Part shown: in pieces, positions 1-3,897 of the stretch | How the letters are laid out: every line of letters begins with the position of its first letter | Position numbering within the stretch: the first letter of the stretch is position 1 | From: a bacterium UBP3_UBA1247 | GTDB lineage: Bacteria; UBA3054 | Length of the DNA stretch: 6,000 nt | Direction: 5' to 3' | Assembly: GCA_002308555.1 (NCBI GenBank) | Contig: DBWD01000102.1 | Location: 1,038-7,037 of the forward strand | Made by a program: the position numbers and the translations under genes | Notes under the pieces: generated by a model | The model's input: the letters and a program-made list of their open reading frames with translations, nothing else | Told to the model about the DNA's origin: nothing | The model's database searches: none

Positions 1-999
1 ACCGCCAACAAGGCCCTGCTGGCCGAATACGGCCCGGAAATGGCCGGGCTGGCTAAGGAAAACGGCGTCGACCTCTATTACGAGGCGGCTGTCTGCGGCG
101 GCATCCCCGTCATAAAAGCGATAAGGGAAGGCCTGACCGTCGACACCATCAGCAGTTTCAGGGGCATCGTCAACGGCACCTGCAACTACATCCTCACCGG
201 CATGGGCAAATACAACATGCTCTTCGATGACGCGGTGAAAGCCGCCCAGATGAACGGCTACGCGGAAGCCGACCCGACTTTCGATTTGATGGGCAAAGAC
301 TCTCTCCACAAGCTGGTGCTGCTGATGGCCAACTGTTTCGGCCAGTGGATCAAGCCTGAGGACATCTACACCGAGGGCATCGTGGACCTCGACCAGACCG
401 ACATCCGCTGCGCCGAGGAGCTGGGCTACGTCATAAAACTCATCGCCCAGGCCAAAAGGCGCGGCAACATGCTTGAATGCATGGTGGCCCCCACCCTCAT
501 TTCCAAAAAGAGCCTGCTGGCCGGCGTGGCGGACGCTTACAACGCCGTCGAGATCAACGGCGCCCCCATCGGGCGCACCGTATATTACGGCGAGGGGGCC
601 GGCATGAACGCCACCTCCAGCGCCGTGACCGCCGACGTCATCGACATAGCCAGGAACATCTATTGCGGCTGCGTGGGCCGTCTGCCGGTCTTCGCCCTGG
701 AAAAGGAACAGTGCGTGAAAGTCCCCACCGGCGACATGGAGATGCGCTACTACCTGCGCTGGAAAACCGACGACAAGCCCGGCGTGATCTCCGCGCTTTC
801 ACAGGAACTGACGGACAGGAACATCGGCATCAGCTCGGTCATCCTGCACGAGTTCGCGAAAGCCCAGCCCTATTCCATCGTGACCTTCATGACCAGGGAG
901 ACCACGGAAAAGAACATGCGCGACGCGGTCCAGGCCCTGAACAAGCTCGACTGCATCCAGTCCCGCACTGTGTTGCTGCGCGTGGAGTCCGGCTTCTGA
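1..999 (+). CDS. hom: Homoserine dehydrogenase, 3' part (N-terminus off window)
   Basis: Homoserine dehydrogenase reduces aspartate-4-semialdehyde to homoserine with NAD(P)H in the cytoplasm, the branch step toward threonine and methionine. The frame is open from base 1, so the ATG at 40 is internal and 332 residues are visible of a usual ~430; the Rossmann part is missing. The visible part opens with TANKALLA, whose Lys4 corresponds to the conserved active-site lysine. EAAVCGGIPVI, then GIVNGTCNYIL, and GYAEADPTFDLMGKDSLHK (about residues 86-104) follow. In this last motif Glu89, Asp100 and Lys104 align with yeast Glu208, Asp219 and Lys223, so the catalytic set is intact. From about residue 249 (RYYLRWKTDDKPGVIS) the C-terminus is an ACT domain, which in this family usually mediates feedback inhibition by threonine. 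It is the monofunctional ACT form: no aspartokinase follows. A Cys replaces the usual small residue in V(G/A)GGIP. The next gene is 65 bp downstream and unrelated in composition. Identification is very secure. Confidence 0.96.
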   Translation, partial: TANKALLAEYGPEMAGLAKENGVDLYYEAAVCGGIPVIKAIREGLTVDTISSFRGIVNGTCNYILTGMGKYNMLFDDAVKAAQMNGYAEADPTFDLMGKDSLHKLVLLMANCFGQWIKPEDIYTEGIVDLDQTDIRCAEELGYVIKLIAQAKRRGNMLECMVAPTLISKKSLLAGVADAYNAVEINGAPIGRTVYYGEGAGMNATSSAVTADVIDIARNIYCGCVGRLPVFALEKEQCVKVPTGDMEMRYYLRWKTDDKPGVISALSQELTDRNIGISSVILHEFAKAQPYSIVTFMTRETTEKNMRDAVQALNKLDCIQSRTVLLRVESGF

Positions 1000-1064
1000 T
1001 GATTTGATCGTATTTTTGTTTTCTCTTAAATTTAACCCTAATAGTTAGCCGCAACTAACCATAT
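1000..1064 (+). promoter_or_regulatory. AT-rich spacer with possible sigma70-type promoter for the methyltransferase
   Basis: This 65-bp spacer is markedly AT-rich compared with hom. TTGATC at 1004-1009 (4 of 6 to TTGACA) and TAAATT at 1027-1032 (4 of 6 to TATAAT) are separated by 17 bp, an ideal distance, and sit about 30 bp before the methyltransferase start. Both hexamers are weak matches, and AT-rich DNA makes such pairs common by chance. No convincing hairpin terminator for hom is visible, only a T-rich stretch at 1011-1027. A small 5-bp inverted repeat (GTTAG 1044-1048, CTAAC 1055-1059) lies just before the start codon. Confidence 0.3.
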
Positions 1065-1688
1065 ATGGAATTCATAAAAAAACTGATGAACGAAACCAGG
1101 ATGCCGGAGGGGCGTCTGGGCAAAATAATGATCGTCATGATGAACTTCGGCCACGCTCCGCTGTTTAACTGGGGCGTAAAAAAATTGCCCGGGATAGAAT
1201 TTAAAAAAATTCTCGATCTGGGCTGCGGGGGCGGAAGGAACATCGAGAAGCTCGCGAAAAGATACCAGACTTCCGAATTAAAAGGAATAGATATCTCCCC
1301 TCTTTGCGTGGAAAAGGCGGGAAAACACAACCGCAAGTTTATGGAACAAAAGAGAGTTAAAATCGAGCTCGGAGATGTCGGAAAACTTTCGGAGAAAGAA
1401 AATTGTTACGATCTGGTAACGGCTTTTGAAACGATCTATTTTTGGGAAGACCTGCAAACCTGTTTTGAAAACGTCAGAAATTGCATGAAAGAAGAAGGCG
1501 TATTTCTGATCGTCAACGAACTTGAGGGAAAAGCTCCCTCGGGAGAGAAATACGAAAGAATAATAAAAGGGCTAAAAGTTTACCGGGTCGAGGAAATAGA
1601 AGAGCACCTGCGAGGAGCGGGTTTCAAAGGAATAGAGATCTCCCGCCGGGAAAAGCCTTCCTGGATAGCCGTCACGGCGCGAAAATAG
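1065..1688 (+). CDS. Class I SAM-dependent methyltransferase
   Basis: A 207-residue cytoplasmic methyltransferase of the Rossmann-fold class; the substrate is unknown. SAM-binding motif I is ILDLGCGGG (residues 49-57). The acidic residue that binds the ribose of SAM is Asp76 in GIDIS. GD at 103-104 marks the adenine-binding loop, YDLVTAFETIYFW (115-127) is the motif IV strand and helix, and GVFLIVNE (145-152) follows. The N-terminal block with GRLGKIM and MNFGHAPLFNWG (residues 16-37), together with the AFETIYFW-type motif, is characteristic, as I recall, of a group of uncharacterised methyltransferases common in Firmicutes and methanogens. Length is normal and nothing is broken. The start at 1065 has no recognisable Shine-Dalgarno; Met8 (1086) and Met13 (1101) are alternatives that would not harm the fold. 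The gene is about 46% G+C by hand count over 1081-1680, against roughly 57-67% nearby, with many AAA, GAA and AGA codons. This suggests recent horizontal acquisition. It is convergent with the minus-strand cluster. Confidence 0.9.
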   Translation: MEFIKKLMNETRMPEGRLGKIMIVMMNFGHAPLFNWGVKKLPGIEFKKILDLGCGGGRNIEKLAKRYQTSELKGIDISPLCVEKAGKHNRKFMEQKRVKIELGDVGKLSEKENCYDLVTAFETIYFWEDLQTCFENVRNCMKEEGVFLIVNELEGKAPSGEKYERIIKGLKVYRVEEIEEHLRGAGFKGIEISRREKPSWIAVTARK

Positions 1689-1691
1689 GAA

Positions 1692-1711
1692 AGGCGGAGA
1701 AACCTCCGCCT
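1692..1711. terminator. Hairpin between convergent genes, probable bidirectional terminator
   Basis: AGGCGGAG (1692-1699) and CTCCGCCT (1704-1711) form a perfect 8-bp G+C-rich stem around the 4-nt loop AAAC. It starts 4 nt after the methyltransferase stop and ends 7 nt before the stop of the minus-strand lipoprotein gene. On the minus strand the stem is followed by TTTCC and then TATTTT, a reasonable though interrupted U-tract. On the plus strand it is followed by CCCGTTTC, which is poorer. Position and symmetry support termination for both converging transcripts, more strongly for the minus-strand operon. Confidence 0.65.
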
Positions 1712-1717
1712 CCCGTT

Positions 1718-2800
1718 TCAGAATTCTTTCTCCGCCTCGATCGGCCCGTAGAGCGGGCCGCCGTCCACGGTGATCTTCAGGACGCTGCCAGCGGGCGGCG
1801 CCTTCACGGACACGCCGGTCACCCAGTTGGTGAAGGTGGCGTACGGGAAGTAGCCCCTGACGAAATCGCCCAGGGACAGTGACTGCTTGTCCAGGACCTC
1901 GCCGTCCTTGGAGACGGTCAGGTCGGCCGTCACTTTTGCGGGGTCGTCCTGCAGCGTCACGTGCTCCGCCTGCCTCCAGTAGCAGGCTTCCAGGCCGTAA
2001 TCCCTCTTGTACATGTAATACCTTTCTCCGCCGTCGTAGCGGAAGTAGAGCATCACGTCGCTCAGGGCTTTGTTGGTGGGGTTCTCCCTGGTCTCGATCT
2101 CCGCGGTCAGGGGCCTGAAGACGTCCACCGGCTTGACATCGGACATATTGGGCGACGTGTTGCCGGAGTTGTAGAACATGTAGGTGTAGCCGTCCTTGGC
2201 GTAGCGCATCCTGACGGTCAGGTCGACGTTGTCGTCCCAGACTTCGTCCGTCTGGGTGTTGGTGGTCCGGAAGGCCTTGGCCATCCTTTCCCGGTAGGCG
2301 TCGTCGTGATAGGACAGAATGTCGTTCCAGCGCCTCAGATTGGCCTCCCGGATGGCGCTCTGGTTCGCCCAGAAAGTCAGGTGGACGGATTCGCCCGGAA
2401 CTTTCAGCGGCCGGAAAGAAGTGCGGCTGTAGTAGCCGTGCTTGGAGATGAAAGTGCCCTCGAAACTCGCGGGGCTTTTGAAAGAGCCGACGCTGTTGGT
2501 GTCGGCGTATATTTCCCCGGTGAAGTACTGCCTTTCGCCTATGGCCAGGATGATCGGTATGATCGATTTGGCGTCCCCGCCCGGCTGGCTGTAGAAAGCC
2601 GCGTACCTAGGCAGGGCCACTTTTTTGCCCATGAGCAGGACGCGGTTGGTGCCGGGAAGTTCCAGGACGTTCTCGCCAAGGGCGCCTTTCAGCTCGCAGG
2701 CGGTCGGAAGGTCTCTCCAGGCCTCGGCGGTCTTTTCGTTATTCTGACAGCCGCCCAGAAAAAGAAAAACGAGCGGCGCTAACAGAAGGTATGCTTTCAT
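1718..2800 (-). CDS. Predicted lipoprotein of unknown function, last gene of the envelope cluster
   Basis: A 360-residue protein that I do not recognise. Residues 1-18 form a lipoprotein signal peptide: Lys2, a hydrophobic core, and the lipobox LGGC with Cys18 as the lipidated residue. Gln19 follows rather than Asp, which by the E. coli rule would favour the outer membrane. The mature part has no further membrane segment and looks mostly beta-stranded. It is rich in aromatic residues, notably around 65-130 and 200-275 (for example YTYMFY and ERYYMYKRDY). The last ~65 residues (from VTADLTVSKDGEV to LKITVDGG) look like an Ig-like beta-sandwich. The start at 2800 is chosen because it gives the signal peptide, is preceded by AAGGAG, and overlaps the upstream gene's stop as ATGA. 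The open frame extends upstream to 3346 but there only shadows the neighbouring gene. Surface aromatics and the glycosidase-like partner suggest glycan or peptidoglycan contact; this is inference only. Confidence 0.85.
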   Translation of the reverse strand: MKAYLLLAPLVFLFLGGCQNNEKTAEAWRDLPTACELKGALGENVLELPGTNRVLLMGKKVALPRYAAFYSQPGGDAKSIIPIILAIGERQYFTGEIYADTNSVGSFKSPASFEGTFISKHGYYSRTSFRPLKVPGESVHLTFWANQSAIREANLRRWNDILSYHDDAYRERMAKAFRTTNTQTDEVWDDNVDLTVRMRYAKDGYTYMFYNSGNTSPNMSDVKPVDVFRPLTAEIETRENPTNKALSDVMLYFRYDGGERYYMYKRDYGLEACYWRQAEHVTLQDDPAKVTADLTVSKDGEVLDKQSLSLGDFVRGYFPYATFTNWVTGVSVKAPPAGSVLKITVDGGPLYGPIEAEKEF

Positions 2801-3522
2801 GCTTGCTCCTTGCGGGAGAATGGTTCCCTCGCGGTCCCGGAACTCCTGCCCAGGAATTTCAGGGCGCACAGGGCGAGGAAAGCGCCTATGCAGACCACGG
2901 GCAGTATCTGGTGTTTCCGGCTTTTTTTCGCGGAGGGGGTGTAGGCGTAGTTGGTGCTGAAGGAAAAACTCTGGAGTATCTTCTCCATTTCCTCCATGCT
3001 GGCGGCGTAGTCCGATTTCTTGCCGAAGCCCTGCAGCCTTATGAGGCCTATTTTGCTCGGGAAGCAGGCCACGAAGGCGAACATCTCCTCCCTTGGCTTC
3101 GCCCTCACCATCTCGTAATAGGTGAAGACCATGTTGCGCTCCCGGTCGTAGATCCCCGGCATGACCTTGACTTCCCCGTAGCTGCCGGCCCGGTGCAGCG
3201 GCAGGTAGGCCCTTCTTATTATGGAGGGCATCTCCTCGGCCATGGCCTGCAGTTCCGGAACGCTGTAGGGGGCGTGACGCTCCTGCTCGACCAGGATGTA
3301 AGGCAGGCTGAAGTCCAGGAGCGCCTTCCTTTCGTAAGCGGCGCAAAAGCCTTTTCCGTTCTGCCCTTTCAGGGAATTCTCCGCCTTGTTGTAAACTTCC
3401 AGGATGTCCTTGGGGACTTTTTGCCAGTTGTCCGGAAGCCGCACGGTGAAATACTCCTCCCCGCGCAGGGAGGAGACGCTTAAAATCAGAAGCAAAGCGA
3501 AGAATAGCCGCGCGGTCTTCAT
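2797..3522 (-). CDS. Exported protein with C-terminal membrane anchor, PsbP/Mog1-like fold possible
   Basis: A 241-residue protein of unknown function. Residues 1-~21 are a signal peptide (MKTAR, then a hydrophobic core, ending near SSLRG). About 30-190 is a soluble domain, and about 205-224 (ILPVVCIGAFLALCALKFLG) is a single transmembrane helix followed by a short, largely basic tail. The predicted topology is therefore type I: domain outside the inner membrane, tail in the cytoplasm. The soluble part opens with FTVRLPDNWQKVP and closes with SMEEMEKILQSFSF. This resembles the opening 'lP.gW' strand and the closing 'il.SF.f' helix and strand of PsbP/DUF1795-type domains; the match is by eye and weak. 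The start at 3522 overlaps the preceding gene's stop as ATGA, with only a poor AAGAAA upstream, so translation is probably coupled. Its own stop overlaps the lipoprotein start in the same way. The frame stays open upstream to 3795, but that part is a Gly/Arg-rich shadow of the neighbouring gene. Confidence 0.82.
   Translation of the reverse strand: MKTARLFFALLLILSVSSLRGEEYFTVRLPDNWQKVPKDILEVYNKAENSLKGQNGKGFCAAYERKALLDFSLPYILVEQERHAPYSVPELQAMAEEMPSIIRRAYLPLHRAGSYGEVKVMPGIYDRERNMVFTYYEMVRAKPREEMFAFVACFPSKIGLIRLQGFGKKSDYAASMEEMEKILQSFSFSTNYAYTPSAKKSRKHQILPVVCIGAFLALCALKFLGRSSGTAREPFSRKEQA
2806..2811 (-). promoter_or_regulatory. Shine-Dalgarno of the lipoprotein gene
   Basis: Read on the minus strand this is AAGGAG, 5 nt before the ATG at 2800. 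It lies inside the last codons of the preceding gene. It is the only strong Shine-Dalgarno among the visible minus-strand starts, and it decides that 2800 is the true start rather than any upstream codon of the longer open frame. Confidence 0.8.
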
Positions 3523-3896
3523 TTTTCTTGGGTCAGTTTTTGGGAAAGCTCGCCGAGCCTGGCGATCTCCTCCCGGGAGATCCGCTGGTCCATAACGATG
3601 TCCCTCAGCATTAGCAGGCTCTTGTTGGTGATGATCATGGGGTCCTCGTCGATCTTGCCGGCGATCCTGAAATAGGCGTTGGAAAAGGCCGCCCTTTCCT
3701 CGGGCCCGGCCTCCTCCTCCACCATGGGCTCCATGAGAGGATAGACCGCGGCGAAAAGCTTGCCGCTCTTTTCCGTCAGGAAAGCGCTCAGGCAATAGGC
3801 GAAAACGCAGAGAGCGACCAGGAAAAGCACAACCGTCGCCAGACAGGAAGGCGACCAGACTTTAACGTCGTTCTTATCGCGCCAGACCTCCGACAT
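3519..3896 (-). CDS. Small single-pass membrane protein of unknown function
   Basis: A 125-residue protein that I do not recognise. Residues 1-15 are polar, about 17-40 are one strongly hydrophobic helix (from SCLATVVLFLVALCV onward), and 41-125 form a charged, probably alpha-helical domain. By the positive-inside rule the topology is ambiguous: Arg6, Lys8 and Lys12 before the helix face Lys43 and Lys46 after it, against acidic Glu3, Asp7 and Asp10. The acidic stretch MVEEEAGPEE lies at 58-67, and the C-terminus from about 100 (IVMDQRISREEIARLGELSQKL) could be an amphipathic or coiled-coil helix suited to protein contact. The start at 3896 follows the previous gene's stop by 1 nt, with GGCGGA 5 nt upstream as a mediocre ribosome site. 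The stop overlaps the next start as ATGA. Its tight placement between a glycosidase-like gene and two envelope genes suggests an assembly or anchoring partner; no known family supports that. Confidence 0.8.
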   Translation of the reverse strand: MSEVWRDKNDVKVWSPSCLATVVLFLVALCVFAYCLSAFLTEKSGKLFAAVYPLMEPMVEEEAGPEERAAFSNAYFRIAGKIDEDPMIITNKSLLMLRDIVMDQRISREEIARLGELSQKLTQEK

Positions 3897-3897
3897 C

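Noticed and set aside
477..1007. Open frame of 176 codons on the plus strand inside hom
   Set aside because: Arg/His-rich translation typical of an out-of-frame reading of G+C-rich coding DNA; hom is unmistakable in the other frame.
1033..1059. TAAC / GTTA / CTAAC short inverted repeats before the methyltransferase, as an operator or attenuator
   Set aside because: Only 4-5 bp arms in AT-rich DNA; too weak to claim as a site.
1055..1336. Minus-strand open frame opposite the methyltransferase start
   Set aside because: No ribosome site or family resemblance; it lies opposite well-conserved SAM-binding motifs.
1961..2782. Plus-strand open frame of 273 codons opposite the lipoprotein gene
   Set aside because: Val/Gly-rich antisense shadow; the minus-strand frame has a lipobox, a good ribosome site and an operon context.
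2801..3346. N-terminal extension of the lipoprotein to 542 residues
   Set aside because: The extension overlaps the upstream same-strand gene and is Arg/Gly/Pro-rich shadow sequence; it would bury the lipoprotein signal peptide internally.
2791..3483. Plus-strand open frame of 230 codons opposite the 241-aa gene
   Set aside because: Antisense shadow; the minus strand encodes a clear signal peptide and transmembrane helix with coupled start and stop.
3523..3795. N-terminal extension of the 241-aa protein to 332 residues
   Set aside because: The extension shadows the 125-aa gene, is low-complexity Gly/Arg, and would place the signal peptide in the middle of the protein.
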